From the NCBI GenBank assembly GCA_947179155.2, contig OX359275.1:6451501-6515500 (forward strand): a stretch of DNA of 64,000 bases. Direction: 5' to 3'. Shown piece by piece: positions 25,725 through 38,920 of the stretch (positions are counted from its first letter, which is position 1; each line of letters begins with the position of its first letter). The position numbers were made by a program, and so were the translations under genes. A model generated the notes under the pieces. That model was not told the DNA's origin, ran no database searches, and worked only from the letters and a program-made list of their open reading frames with translations. This stretch comes from Hedera helix (taxonomy: Eukaryota > Streptophyta > Magnoliopsida > Apiales > Araliaceae).

Positions 25725-27285
25725 CACAATGTTAATCCTTCATTAACCTCCTAATCAACTAGTGTTGGTGAAATTAGGAGCTTAAACTAGATTACTATTG
25801 CATGGAATGACTACCATGAATGACCATTGGTGTGATATCCATCAAGGTTGCTTGTAAGCAACTTTTGGAGTGTAATTGAAGCCATAGGAAGTCCACACTC
25901 AACATTTCCATGTGGGGCCCCCTCAAAATTCGGGATTTGCAATTTATTACACCAATTTGGCTTTATTTTTATGTCCTATATCATTATATAAGTATCCATA
26001 TATATATACACCAATATATGTATACATATTCACCTATACTTGTACATTGGGCTCCACTTTGGACCTTAGAATTATATTATATTGAGCTCATTTATTTAAT
26101 TTAGTTGGGCTCAATTTAATTGTTACATTGGGCTAACATTAAATACCCTATGTTACATTTAATTAAAACAAGCATTGGGCTTGGTTAATTATTACATAAA
26201 TCAATGTTCAAATTAAATTATATGGACTACTAGGTTAATTAATTTAACTTAGTTTAATACATCAATTGGACTTATAATATAATTCAATTAGACTTACTTT
26301 TAATTATCCTACCACATTGGGTTACATAATTAACTCACCCATAGTTAATTCTCAACACTACCTTCTTTCCTCTATCAATTAACCAATGTTTGGTTAATTC
26401 TCTCTCTTGTCTACCAACTAGGGTTATTCAATTAACCATACATTAGTTAATTCTCTACACTCAATCAATACTTGAAAAATATTCTCCCAACACATTGACC
26501 ATCATTTGATTTTAATGTGTTTGGGCTACATGGATTACTTTGTATTGGGCTCTCTTATTTAATTACTTGGGCTACCCAACACAACTCACATATCATATAT
26601 AACTTGGGCTTGGTAATTAATTTAATTGGACTTCCACACCATGATATACCATACTTTCCAATATTATTTAATTGGACTTATATTAATTACCTCTTGGACT
26701 ATATCATAACTTAACATTTGGGCTTATTATTTAATTATCCACCTTCATGCAAGTATTCCCACATTGGGCTTGTATTAAATCCATTAATGGACTCTATATG
26801 ACAACTAAATAATTAAGTTAATTACTTAATTAATTATCTTCTTAATATTGTCATTCTAGGCAATATTCCACTTCTCTACTTGCTAATCTTAGCTTTAATT
26901 CATGACTCGTATAATTAATTCAATTAATTATATTACATGACTTTCCTTTTTAATCTATACTTAAACTAATTAATTTATTAGTTTTATTGAGTATTTAATT
27001 TACTTCACACATCATCTTGTTTGACTAGCAAATTCAACTCTAGGTATATATATATATATATATCCACCTTCACTTCTCAATTGAATTTATTTCCTTAATA
27101 AATTCTCTACATGCATCAATACAATATTCTCACATTTAATTTCTAACAAATAAATTATGTTAAAAAAAAAATGTTTACCCATTTTCTACACATCTTACTT
27201 CTCAAATTCTAGGTTTTAAACCTGAACCTTTAATAAAATCAATTAAGATATTATTTAAAATCTTGGAAATATCTGGGATATTCCA

Positions 27286-29425
27286 TTCACCCCTTCTTAT
27301 AAGAATTTCGTCCCCGAAATTTCATCATACTCATTTCTAACAAATTTTCATCTCTGAATATATATCTTCACTCATCACATTCTATGACTACCCTTTATAG
27401 GAAGTTCATACTTTTCACAATTCCAGAATAATGGAATATTTTGCAGGAGAATAAATTGAAAATCAATATCTTACAGAAGAATAAATTGAAAATCAAAATA
27501 TTCATTAAAACATTCATAATATGCTGAGGGGTCATCAAGACTGTGAACATCCGAATGGAATTAACTGAATTCCGAATAAATAGTATTTATCCCTGTAAAT
27601 ACTTATAAACAGAGTGTTTATCAATCACAATGACTGAAAACATTCCATAGGTGTACGCTAGGTGATCAGCCTATTGTACCATACGTCGTGCAGAACGTCT
27701 TAATTTTTAGGCGCCAGTCGGAGCTATATGCCGACAAAAATATATCTGCTTTAGCCGACAGAATATATTTGTTTTTGCACTTGTTCACCTCAGACTTACT
27801 ACAAAATTCCGTTCCAAAATAATTTGGATTGAATAATAAAACTTGAGTTAATTCTGACCAAAAGTGTCCAGTTAAAATAAATGACAAAGACTCCCATCAT
27901 TGAACTGTTCGTATATTACGATTCAAAAATTCATTTCAGATTAGTTAAAATAACAAAAATTCATTTATAGGACTTCATGATACCGCATCATCTTGACAGT
28001 ACGTTGAGGATTCCGTCATTAATTCATGACTTCATGATACCGCACATCTTGACAGTACGTTGAGGATTCCGTCCTTTTCATCCCCACACCATGGCTTTAA
28101 TGGCGTGTGATGATTTTATAAATACATTTTGATATTTTCAAATCAATTTGTCTAGCTGAAACAATTAGCATAGACTATTCTTTAAACGTTTTAAAATACT
28201 GAAAATCATTTTATGACTTTGTCATACTACATCATACCATAGTGGGCTTTAAACATCCAACATTAGGTTACTCTGCATTGATGACTCCATCGTTTATCAT
28301 CTCTGCACTAAATGCATTAATGATTTCTAAAATACATTTGTCTTTTCAAAAGCACAAAAGTGCGAATTTAGCACGATTTTAAGAATTTCAAAGTCTAGCA
28401 TAGCTAGAAGATTTAGAATATCCTAAAACCTCAAAATACCTCAAATTTCTCCTCCGCATTCTTTTTCAGCTTAATAACTATATTTGGTAAAGCTCCAGTC
28501 TTACTACTTAACTCTATCCATACTTACTGTTCATCAAACTTACCACACATTAGGAGTTCAGGTACTTGCCACAATCATATGGGTTGGAGAACTTATCCTA
28601 GTCAGACCAAAATCGTCCATTCGCTGAGGGGTTCCACCATACGATTATGAGTCACGAACTTACCATCAGTATGAGTTTTAAGAACACGTATTTATCTTAA
28701 TATTCTCTACATATCCAATATATAATGAGAAAAGAATCACCTTCTCACCATATATACATCGAATAGCGTGACATCAGGTTCAAATTGATTATCACTATAG
28801 GAAGCTAAGTGGTTGTCAAACCAAACGCAATCTCCTGCCCATACAAGAAATTGGTCAACTCGGCCACTAATCAATATAGAAAGTTAAACGGTCGTTAAAC
28901 CAAGAACAAATCCTCTGCCCATACAAAGAACTGTTAAACTCAACTACTATATTAATATAGGAAGCTAAGTGGTTCTAAAACCAAGCACAAATCCATACAA
29001 GGAATCGTACAACTTAGCCACTAATATGAGTTCTCAATTAAAAACACACAAACCTCTAATTTTTTTTTTATCTGAATACGAATTCTCTTCATTCATATTT
29101 TAGCATATCTGCCTCATTACGAGTTCATTTCTCTAGATCATTTCATGATCTGATTAGCATTTTCTTTATGCTTCTCAAAATCTTATCATAAGATATTTTT
29201 CTATCCTTTATTCAAATTAGGTACAACATGACCTTTTTCATCTCTCTTATATCTTCTCAAATCCATCTTTGGATAATCTTCTCTATATGAATTTTTCCAA
29301 ATTCATCTTTTATAGCTTAAACTCTTCCGGAGTTTATTCATTTATCATTTTACTTATCTTCTACACGGTTATAGCCTAAGGTACTCTTACCTAAGGTTTA
29401 TAACCTATCGGCTCTGATACCAACT
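27286..29425 (-). other. Internal domain 2 of the composite array (non-coding)
   Basis: 2140 bp, nearly identical to internal domain 1 with scattered substitutions. One visible difference is a short tandem duplication of an ACCTCAAAAT word near 28430-28445. The reversed primer-binding site GCTCTGATACCA is at 29411-29422, and the triple ~82-bp repeat at about 28801-29031. Confidence 0.85.
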
Positions 29426-32400
29426 TGTGACGACCTCGAATCCGGGTTTCTCGAACCTCGGATCCGGTTCAAGACGAGTACAACATTTTCCTTATTGTTC
29501 ATGAATTACAACAATATTATAATTGGTAAATAACCATTTATTTACAATTTTACAACATCTCTTTCTATTCCAGAATCGAAATCTTTATACATTCCTAGTA
29601 TGTCTTAATATCATACATGATACGACATTCTATTACAATCAACTTATGTATTTAACACTCATATAACATACCAACTAAGTTTTATGATACACAATCATTT
29701 ACCTGTCCAATTCGGACTGATATCTACAATAGATATTTAGATCTTCAATGGAAGTAATATGTTTTCCTGTTCCTTGTTCTTTATCGAGAACTTCAGGTAA
29801 CTAGCCTTATCTGAAATTGTTGGTTTAGGCAAGAGTGAGCACGACGGCTCAGCAAGTTCAACAGCTACACATAACACATTACATGCTTCACATAAAATTT
29901 ACAATTTATACTAACATCATGTTTTTCATGCATTTCAGTTTATGACATACTGCTCATGCATATCATGCCTCGCATTTAATCTATGCTTCATGTCTAACCT
30001 CTATCATGACATATAGTTCAATGCAGAACAATTGTCTTAAATCAACTACCGCATATCAACAGTTCAAATCAACTTATTGCACAAATGCACATTAAAACAT
30101 CTTTGCACATAACCACGTATGAGCACATCTCAGCTTAATAACAAACTTATAATTTATGCACATAATACAACACGTTCTGAAAAACTTGCCTGGACTTGTA
30201 TAACCAGCTTACGTTAATCTTTCACGTTCCTTGCACCACCTACACGGTATGTGATATCAACGGTGCACAATATCAGTCAAAGTTTGACTCAATACTAAAT
30301 CTTATTTTAAAGATATTTATTTCTTCTTATCATCTCCTTTATTTAATAAGGTTAATTTCATATTTTAGTCTCTCTTTGACTTGACTCAGTGTTTCATATT
30401 CAACACCATAAATCTTTTGTTCGAAACTATGCAATTCTGACATTTATTAATGTCACTGCATTAAAACTTGGACCATATATTTATTTAGGTCGATCCACCA
30501 ATTAATCACTAATGGACCATACCCTTGGTTTAACTTAATCACATCATTTATCTCTATACCTATCATAATATTACCCACCTTGGATAATATTTTAAATTTT
30601 ACTATCAATTAGTAATAACTTATAATGTTATTTAATTGTTAAATAACACTTTAAATAATCATTACTATTATTAATTTATTTTTAATAATAGTTTACCTTA
30701 ATCATTATTATTAATCTTTTAATAATAATTTAATTAATTGCTTGCTAATATTATTACCCTTTAATAATATTTTAATTGACTTCTCATTATTATCAATCAT
30801 TTTAATAACAATTTAATTGTTCATCAATATTATCAATCATTTAATAATATTTGAAATCCTCACGTATCATTAGTAATTATTTAATAACGATTCAACCCTT
30901 AACTATTATTACCCAATAGTTAATTACTTGTTAAACAATATTATTAATTCTTTAATAATATTCTAAATCTTTATTTATCATTATTATTTATTTAATAATG
31001 ATTTAACTCTTAACTATTATTATTTAATAGTTAATTAAATGCTAAATAATATTATTAAGCATTTAATAATATTTTAAATTAATTACATATCATTATTAAT
31101 TATTGAATAATGATTTAATTCTTAACTATTATCATTTAATAGTTAGTCAATAATATTATCAATATATTTTAATTACTTAATAATCTTCTTTCGATTAAGT
31201 AATAATTTATTCCACTTAATTACCATTTAATTATTATTTAATATGAATTAAATAATAATTAATTAACTAATTATCCGAACTCATTATTTAATATTAATTA
31301 AATAATAATTAATTAATTAATTAACCTTACTTATTATTTAATATTAATTAAATAATAAATAATTAGTTTATTAACCTTAATTATCCTTTAATTATTATTT
31401 AATATTAATTAAATAATAATTAATTACTTAATTAACCTTACTTATTATTTAGTATTAATAAAAAAATAAATAATTAGCTTTCTAACTTTAATATTCTTTA
31501 ATTATTATTTAATATTAATTTAAATAATAATTAATTATTTATTTAACTTTACTTATTATTTAAGTGCAATTAAATAATAAATAACTAACTTATTCATCTT
31601 AACATCCCTTAATTATTATTTAATATTCATTAAATCATAATTAATTAATTACATAACTTCATATATTATTTAATATTTATTAAATAATATTTAATTAGAT
31701 TATTAGCCTATTTATACACTAATAAATAGCTAATATATAGTGAATCACTTCAATAATTTCAAATTTTATTTTATAACACTTAACTAGCATGCCAATAGGT
31801 CAAATATTATTTTTATGAAATTAAAAATAATTTTCCCATAATTATTAGCAATTTAGTAAGCTTTAATCCACCATTAATTCTAATAAATACCAAATTACAA
31901 AACAATTAGGATTTTAAATTTTGATAATTTTCTTTATAAAATTATAAGCATTTTTTCTTTTGGAACCAACCCAAGAACCGGCCTAAAAATGCCCGAACCG
32001 GCCCTACCTAGAAATCATGAAAAACCGAAAAAAACCGAACCGGCCGGTTTTTTTAAAAAAATAGGCAGATTACTTTTTGAATTTTTCAGACTTGGGGTCT
32101 CCGACGGGAACTTGAATAAAATGAAATCCACAAGTCCGATTGAGGCCTATTTGGTATCGATGGATTCGTAACTTCCCGAACTACATTGTTATGTCATCAA
32201 ACATCAAATTTGGATTTGTTTTGGTCACGGAAATTGGCTCCAAACCGGACTGTTGTGCACAGCCCTAAAACAATGGGGTGTTTTGGTAGAAAATCCATAT
32301 CTTGCTCATTTTAAATCGGATTTTAGTCATTCAACTTGAAGAATCTTCATATTTCATGGATCTATCGCCCAAAATTGACGGATCATAAATCCGACTTACG

Positions 32401-34442
32401 GATTGTGAACAGTAATTCCGTGAAGGGGCTGCTACATATTAGATTAATTTGTTTTCGTCGGTAAAAATTTATTCAATGAGTTTGATGAAATTTTTCATCA
32501 CAAACACATATAAAAACCCATGTTAAACCCATCAAACTATGAATATACATATATTACATAGCTAAAGACTTATAGAATATCAAAACGTGTTTTGATCGGT
32601 TAAAAATACATTTTAACCGTTCAAATCATATCTAAACTATAAAAATGAACTAAAGAAGGTTTAGAACACTTTTTAACCTTTTATACATGGATGCTCTCCT
32701 TCCTCTTGACTTGATCTTGGATTGTGACTCTCTCTTGTCCATTCTCTAGCAAATTTGCTTGGTGGATCATCAATCTCATAAGAGTAACTCTCTATATCTC
32801 TCAAGAAGCTCTCCCTTTTTCTCTCTAGAAAGTGCTACAAATGACTAACCAACCTCACCAATAAATGGAACACTTCTATTTATAGCACAATGTTAATCCT
32901 TCATTAACCTCCTAATCAACTAGTGTTGGTGAAATTAGGAGCTTAAACTAGATTACTATTGCATGGAATGACTACCATGAATGACCATTGGTGTGACATC
33001 CATCAAGGTTGCTTGTAAGCAACTTTTGGAGTGTAATTGAAGCCATAGGAAGTCCACACTCAACATTTCCATGTGGGTCCCCCTCAAAATTCGGGATTTG
33101 CAATTTATTACACCAATTTGGCTTTATTTTTATGTCCTATATCATTATATAAGTATCTATATATATATACACCAATATATGTATACATATTCACCTATAC
33201 TTGTACATTGGGCTCCACTTTGGACCTTAGAATTAAATTATATTGAGCTCATTTATTTAATTTGGTTGAGCTCAATTTAATTGTTACATTGGGCTAACAT
33301 TAAATACCCTATGTTACATTTAATTAAAACAAGCATTGGGTTTGGTTAATTATTACATAAATCAATGTTCAAATTAAATTATATGGACTACTAGGTTAAT
33401 TAATTTAACTTAGTTTAATACATCAATTGGACTTATAATATAATCCAATTAGACTTACTTTTAATTATCCTACCACATTGGGTTACATAATTAACTCACC
33501 CATAGTTAATTCTCAACACTACCTTCTTTCCTCTATCAATTAACCAATGTTTGGTTAATTCTCTCTCTTGTCTACTAACTAGGGTTATTCAATTAACCAT
33601 ACATTAGTTAATTCTCTACACTCAATCAATACTTGAAAAATGTTCTCCCAACACATTGACCATCATTTGACTTTAATGTGTTTGGGCTACATGGATTACT
33701 TTGTATTGGGCTCTCTTATTTAATTACTTGGGCTACCCAACACAACTCACATATCATATATAACTTGGGCTTGGTAATTAATTTAATTGGACTTCCACAC
33801 CATGATATACCATACTTTCCAATATTATTTAATTGGACTTATATTAATTACCTCTTGGACTATATCATAACTTAACATTTGGGCTTATTATTTAATTATC
33901 CACCTTCATGCAAGTATTCCCACATTGGGCTTGTATTAAATCCATTAATGGACTCTATATGACAACTAAATAATTAAGTTAATTACTTAATTAATTATCT
34001 TCTTAATATTGTCATTCTAGGCAATATTCCACTTCTCTACTTGCTAATCTTAGCTTTAATTCATGACTCGTATAATTAATTCAATTAATTATATTACATG
34101 ACTTTCCTTTTTAATCTATACTTAAACTAATTAATTTATTAGTTTTATTGAGTATTTAATTTACTTCACACATCATCTTGTTTGACTAGCAAACTCAACT
34201 CTAGGTATATATATATATATCCACCTTCACTGCTCAATTGAATTTATTTCCTTAATAAATTCTCTACATGCATCAATACAATATTCTCACATTTAATTTC
34301 TAACAAATAAATTATGTTAAAAAAAAAATGTTTACCCATTTTCTACACATCTTACTTCTCAAATTCTATGTTTTAAACCTGAACCTTTAATAAAATCAAT
34401 TAAGATATTATTTAAAATCTTGGAAATATCTGGGATATTACA
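29426..34442 (-). mobile_element. LTR C, rightmost LTR of the composite array
   Basis: 5017 bp, uninterrupted, so it is the best reference for the family. It shows in order the TGTGACGACC start, the AT-rich hairpin block (about 30580-31700), the palindrome at 32038-32049, the TATA box and the GGGATATTACA end. The frame at 31989-32171 (also present in LTR A) overlaps the palindrome and has no recognisable domain. Confidence 0.92.
32876..32885 (-). promoter_or_regulatory. TATA box of LTR C
   Basis: Minus-strand CTATAAATAG, equivalent to 13911-13920. Confidence 0.65.
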
Positions 34443-35334
34443 GATCAGATACGTGAAAATAAGAAATTATTATTCCAAATCAATTAAAAGACCAAATAGC
34501 GTATATTCCATTTTTCTCTTCCTAGGAAAAATACATAAAAATATTTTTTCAAAAAAGTGCTTTGAAAATCACTCTCCAGATTCAACATAAAGTCATGTGA
34601 AGGAAGATCTTGAATATACTACTCGAAGATTCAAACGTGTTAATCTAACCAAACATTAGGTAATAATTCATGCTATAAATACATATTATATATATAATTG
34701 TTATTTTTTATAAAACTATAAAGATGATTCTATTTTATTAAATTTTTAAAACTACTTTTGAGAGAATTTTTTCAAAAAGATTTTTGGTCGGATGAGAGAG
34801 AGAAAGAAAGACCTCCGCTATATAGAGAAAGAGGGTTAAGAGAAATGTATTTAGAAATTAGTTTCATCCATTTATATTTACCTTTGACTTGCTTCATCTA
34901 ACGACTCAAACATGATATGAGAATGTTAAAGTGATTGCATCCGTTGATCTCATCATATGATTTAAATCCCAGCATTTGACAGTGGGTTCCAAGTGTTGTC
35001 TTCTTATTGGATGGCTTGGAGGTGAAACACACTTCTGGAATGTTCCTTTTCATCCATTGGATCAAACTTGGATGACCCAGATTAAAAACTTATATGATAT
35101 ATTTATATAGTTAACATATTTACTTATAGTATTATATAAAAACCTAATTTAACTATTTAGCTAGTATATAATTACATAATGAAAATTATATATATTTGTA
35201 AAAAAAAATTAACAGATATTTATAATATTACTTAAAAATATTTATATCAATTTTTTTTTTAATAATTGGACACATGTATTAGTCTTTCCCAAACGCTCCA
35301 TATAGAAGTATTATTATTTATGTTAATATTAATC
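34443..35334. other. Unique AT-rich intergenic sequence
   Basis: Flank of the composite array, beginning with the presumed target site GATCA. I see no exon-like frame, RNA gene or repeat family beyond short A/T runs and a GA-rich patch near 34790-34860. Confidence 0.5.
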
Positions 35335-35885
35335 TTTTTGCGGTGTGTTTATTTTGTATGTGTAACAATAATATTGTAGTGTATACAAATATTTGTAATT
35401 TATATTTTTAACTATTTTAAATAAGCTTTTATTTAATATGTAAGAAATTAAAAATATTGCAGTGTGTACTAATGTTTATAATTTATATTTTCAACTATTT
35501 TAAAATAAGCTTTTGTTTAATATATATGTTAGAAATTAAAAGTATTGCAATGTGGTCATTTTGTATAAGTAGCAATAGTATTGTAGTGTGTTCATTTTGT
35601 ATGTGTAACAGTAGTATTGTAGTGTATACAAATGTTTGTAATTTATATTTTCAACTATTTTCAAATAAACTTTTATTTAATATGTTAAAAATTAATTAGA
35701 AGTATTGCAGTGTGTTCATTTTGTGTGCAACAATAGTATTGCAGTGTGTACAAATGTTTCTAATTTATATTTTCAACTATTTTAAAATAAACTTTTATGT
35801 AATATGTTAGAAATTAAAAGTATTACAGTGTGTTCATTTTGTTTGTGTAGCAATAGTATTGTAGTGTGTACAAATGTTTAATAGA
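35335..35885. repeat. Minisatellite with two interleaved modules
   Basis: Module b (TGTTCATTTTGTATGTGTAAC-like, ~35 bp) and module a (TACAAATGTTTGTAATTTAT onward, ~85 bp) recur: b near 35342, a near 35377 and 35462, b near 35554 and 35588, a near 35622, b near 35712, a near 35747, b near 35830, then a partial a. Both modules end in AGTATTG(T/C)AGTG. The frame at 35457-35699 is a by-product of the repeat. Confidence 0.8.
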
Positions 35886-36317
35886 GTATTCATTAATTAA
35901 ATAAGTTCTTACATTCAACTGTTTACAATAAATATTTGATTATTTCTAATTTTCCCAAATATTTGATTAAAACATTAAAAATTAAAAGTATTTTTTTATT
36001 TGTATAATTAACTATTTTACAAAATATTATCTTTGATTGATATCGTTTATACAGAGTTTGAGTTATAATATATTTATGACTCTGCAAAAAGTTTACATAT
36101 TGAAAATTTTAATTAATTTAATAATATTTATCGGATATATTTACGGTCAAATGTTAAACGAATACGGATACTACTATATCCGTATTTATATCAGTTTATT
36201 TATAGATACCTTAAAACCGAAGGCTCGCTTAATTTCGAATACGAATAATATCCGCTTTATTTCAAATACGGATACAAACGGATACAAATTTTTTAGTTAT
36301 CATTTACGGCCCTACTC
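35886..36317. other. AT-rich segment ending in a run of CGGATA words
   Basis: After an AT-rich stretch, 36130-36295 has repeated GAATACGGATA and ATCCGTAT words in both orientations and ends with TTACGGCCCTACTCATAG against the NPF fragment. This resembles a decayed transposon end, but I cannot name a family. The 94-codon frame through it is not recognisable as a gene. Confidence 0.35.
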
Positions 36318-37220
36318 ATAGTCTCAGGAAACTCTATTGAAAAATTATATCTGCCCAATAATGTTGAATGCTTCAGCAAATCCCATTAGTATAAGTTGCG
36401 GCGCTAGCCACATGACTGTAATGGGTGCAATTCCATCCGGATTAGGGTGCGCTATGGCCAAATCCCTTTTTTTTTTAATTACTCTGGCAATAATCATTGA
36501 TAAGATGGAGAAAGAAAACAATCCCAACGCCAATTCTTTGAACTAGTGTGATTCTGCCTTCGAATTTAGTGATTTTTCGTAACAATGGCACGATTATACG
36601 GACGTACAATGGGATCGATAACCCTAATGTGATCATTGATATGACGGCTAATGATCCTGCTGGGATTTGAAAAGAGGGTTCTAAATGGCGGTCCATTTTT
36701 AAGGCTTGTGACACGGTGAAAGTGCCTTGTTGTGCCATGGTTAAGAAGGAAATGATACCAGAAGACCAAACGGGGATGATTTTTATTGGACATTTTACTT
36801 CTTCAATTTGTTGGATACTGCATAGTCTTCATGGGTTTTGCTTTGACCCATCAGGCTTGACTTCACCATCCATTATTAAAAAAGCTTTGTTTAAGAACCT
36901 GCATAATCATGAATATAGATTCAATTAGAAGAGTTATTTATAAATAACTAAAGTTTGGTAAATTTATTAAGGCGTAATAACAAAATGGACTACTACTAAA
37001 TAATTAAATAATACACCTAGTAGAAGTCACAAATAATGAGTGTCGGATGATGACATTTACTCAATTACTCCATAACCATTGATTGCACGTTTTCTTGAAT
37101 ATATATTAATTATAATGTCTGAAATTGATACTTTGTTAGCTTTACTTCCAAATTCCACAAGAAAGTCCAAAACAAATAACGTTCTGCGTTGGGCATTGAA
37201 TTAATTACATATTTGAGCTG
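36318..37220 (-). pseudogene. Fragment of an NPF gene (part of exon 4 plus part of intron 3)
   Basis: This copies 41911-42800 of the intact NPF gene. Exon 4 begins at 36898 (acceptor TGCAG just upstream on the minus strand), and coding homology runs down to ~36318, where it stops before the normal end. The rest (36899-37220) matches intron 3. The reading frame is broken: an extra-long T run near 36470 and an inserted AAAG-type change near 36510 split the transmembrane region into different frames. Exons 1-3 and the C-terminus are absent. It is the third NPF-derived segment in the window and lies in the same orientation as the others, so it probably reflects local duplication. Confidence 0.85.
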
Positions 37221-37831
37221 GAAATTAAAAGCACATTAACGGGTGGAAAACGCGGCCTACTAAATCAAGACAACAGCAAGTAAAAATATATCTTGTGCTG
37301 GTTTCGTGGCAGAATTCAAAGTCATCATAGAAAAAAGTGCTGATTTTCATGGCATAATATAGTATTTGTACAAAAAGGCTGTTTTGACCGACTCTGATTC
37401 AGAATATCGAAAAATTCAAAGAATAAAAGTTGTACATAACGTTTATACCTTAATTAGTTGAAATATCTCAAATTTATCTCCAAATTATATTTCTCTAGAA
37501 TCCTAATTAATGATTGACAAAAACCTAACTTAAAATTACAATTAAATGGATATTTACGGTTGAAGGGATGAAAGTAATTAAAGAAAATATTAAATATTAA
37601 CATTTAGACCTTGAAACTAAGAACCCTAATTTGATTCGTCATCAATATTAATGATTCTTCATGTCTTTAACTTTTTCCTTCTCTTTTTCTTTCTTCGTCT
37701 TACTTAAGGAAATAAATAAAACAATGTAGGTTGTTTTTCTTTTGGTTAGAACTATATACCTTTTAGCCTAAATTGTATTGGGTCAAGTCCAATAATAATT
37801 TTATTAAACAAAACTTTTCATTAAATAACAT
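37221..37831. other. Intergenic sequence without recognisable feature
   Basis: AT-rich sequence after the NPF fragment. I see no gene, repeat or structured RNA in it. Confidence 0.4.
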
Positions 37832-37834
37832 TAA

Positions 37835-38192
37835 GGCTACGTTTGTTTTCAAAAAATATGCTTGAGATTTGACTATTTATCTTAATTTAATATTATTTTG
37901 CACTATTTAATCATTTGATAGAGGGATTATTAATTAGTCCCTTAATGTTGGACTATTAGTTTCATAAAGTCATTTAATAGGTTAAAATGAGAGAGACTGT
38001 TAATTTCACATTTTTCATGGGATTATATAATCGCACATAAATAGTCTTAATTAGAAATGATTAAAAAAAATATTTCATAAGAGTATTTAAAAGACTATTA
38101 ATCCCCCGTCATGGGATAAAATAGTCCGAAGTAGTGTTAAATTAATATAAATAGTCTAATCCTAAGTATATTTTTTACAAACAAATATAGAC
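37835..38192. mobile_element. Probable Tourist-like (PIF/Harbinger) MITE
   Basis: 358 bp with imperfect terminal inverted repeats, GGCTACGTTTGTTTTC on the left and ACAAACAAATATAGAC on the right, flanked by TAA on both sides (37832-37834 and 38193-38195). The interior has several inverted GACTATT/AATAGTC words. There is no coding capacity. The three-base TAA duplication fits PIF/Harbinger MITEs. Confidence 0.6.
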
Positions 38193-38285
38193 TAAGAGAT
38201 TAGTCAAGCCCACAACACTTAACTTAAATAAAATATTAACAGAATTCTATTTTATATTTTAATTAATTATTTTGAAGAGAAGAAA

Positions 38286-38500
38286 ATGTATATAAAAAAT
38301 ATAAGATGTTACAATTATAAAACTCATATTGTTGCCAAGGGATTTTATCAACGACCTGGAATAGATTATACTAAAACCTTCAGTCCCATTGTCAAGCTAA
38401 CTAATATCCACATTGTTCTTTGTCCAGCTCTTACAAATGGTTGGTCACTTGAGTTATTTTATGTTAATAACTTTTTTTTACAAGGTACTTTTACGAATAA
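38286..38500 (+). pseudogene. Fragment of Ty1/copia reverse transcriptase
   Basis: A ~70-residue stretch resembles the N-terminal reverse transcriptase region of plant Ty1/copia elements: VAKGFYQRPGIDYTKTFSPI, then NGWSLELFYVNNFFLQGTF. In the family the latter region is normally LDVNNAFLHG-like. The catalytic YVDD region, RNase H and integrase are absent. The fragment stops where a Ty3/gypsy-type LTR begins (~38521), so the remaining codons of the 38286-38621 frame are LTR sequence. Confidence 0.85.
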
Positions 38501-38520
38501 AGTGTTATCATCACATAACT

Positions 38521-38920
38521 CATTAAGCCTAGTATGCTCACTTGAGACTCCTAAGTCCAATAGGCTTGGGTTCACTGCCTTGCCACTTAAGGCACTAACT
38601 AATTATCATATCCAATACTAATTTATATGATAATTACTTTTTTCAATAAGATCTCTGATATACAATTCCTATTAGAAATTGTAATCCTATTAAGAATGTG
38701 TGACTACTATATATACAAGGTAAACAATATATACATAATATTCTAACCTACTAAATACTTCTTTTCTCCATTATTAAAACATTTTGAAGCCATTTTCTTA
38801 CTTTCACATTGGAGGTATCCCCTAGCGGCTCAAGTTATTAAGTACTTTTTGGTAATTATTTTTATATAGGTTCACGTTCAAGCCAGTAGTTGAATGTGTG
38901 AGCAAATTCAAAAATTAATA
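38521..38920 (+). repeat. 5' LTR of the decayed element (5' truncated)
   Basis: Aligns with 40945-41342 with many substitutions, for example AAGTCCAATAGGCTTGGG against AAATCCAATAGGCATGGG. Its TG start has been lost at the junction with the copia fragment. Confidence 0.75.

Larger units (their letters stand above)
17612..27285 (-). mobile_element. LTR B, shared middle LTR of the array, split by a solo LTR
   Basis: LTR B consists of 17612-18592 and 23274-27285 (4993 bp in all) around a nested solo LTR. It serves as the 5' LTR of unit 1 and the 3' LTR of unit 2. Compared with LTR C (5017 bp) it has a 24-bp deletion in the AT-rich block. Its right terminus reads GGGATATTCCA instead of GGGATATTACA, so the canonical CA end is mutated. 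It carries the palindrome AACCGGCCGGTT at 24878-24889, also in LTR C at 32038-32049; LTR A has one substitution there (13073-13084). Confidence 0.9.
1..34442 (-). mobile_element. Composite tandem LARD-type LTR retrotransposon array (LTR-int-LTR-int-LTR)
   Basis: Three near-identical ~5 kb LTRs, read on the + strand as TGTGACGACC...GGGATATTACA, are separated by two non-coding internal domains. Each internal domain has a reversed polypurine tract next to the LTR on its left and a reversed tRNA-Met primer-binding site next to the LTR on its right, so the unit is transcribed leftward. LTR A ends at 15480, LTR B is 17612-27285 and LTR C is 29426-34442. Homology with LTR C shows the window starts ~0.7 kb inside LTR A. 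The five bases after LTR C are GATCA, so the matching target-site duplication should lie left of the window. No gag or pol reading was found, which fits a non-autonomous LARD that needs proteins from a Ty3/gypsy relative. An unequal exchange between LTRs would produce this three-LTR layout. Confidence 0.9.

Noticed and set aside
36037..36317. 94-codon frame with NTDTNGYKFF-like repeats as a gene
   Set aside because: It is produced by CGGATAC/GTATCCG words in both orientations, has no recognisable domain, and ends at a transposon-like junction.
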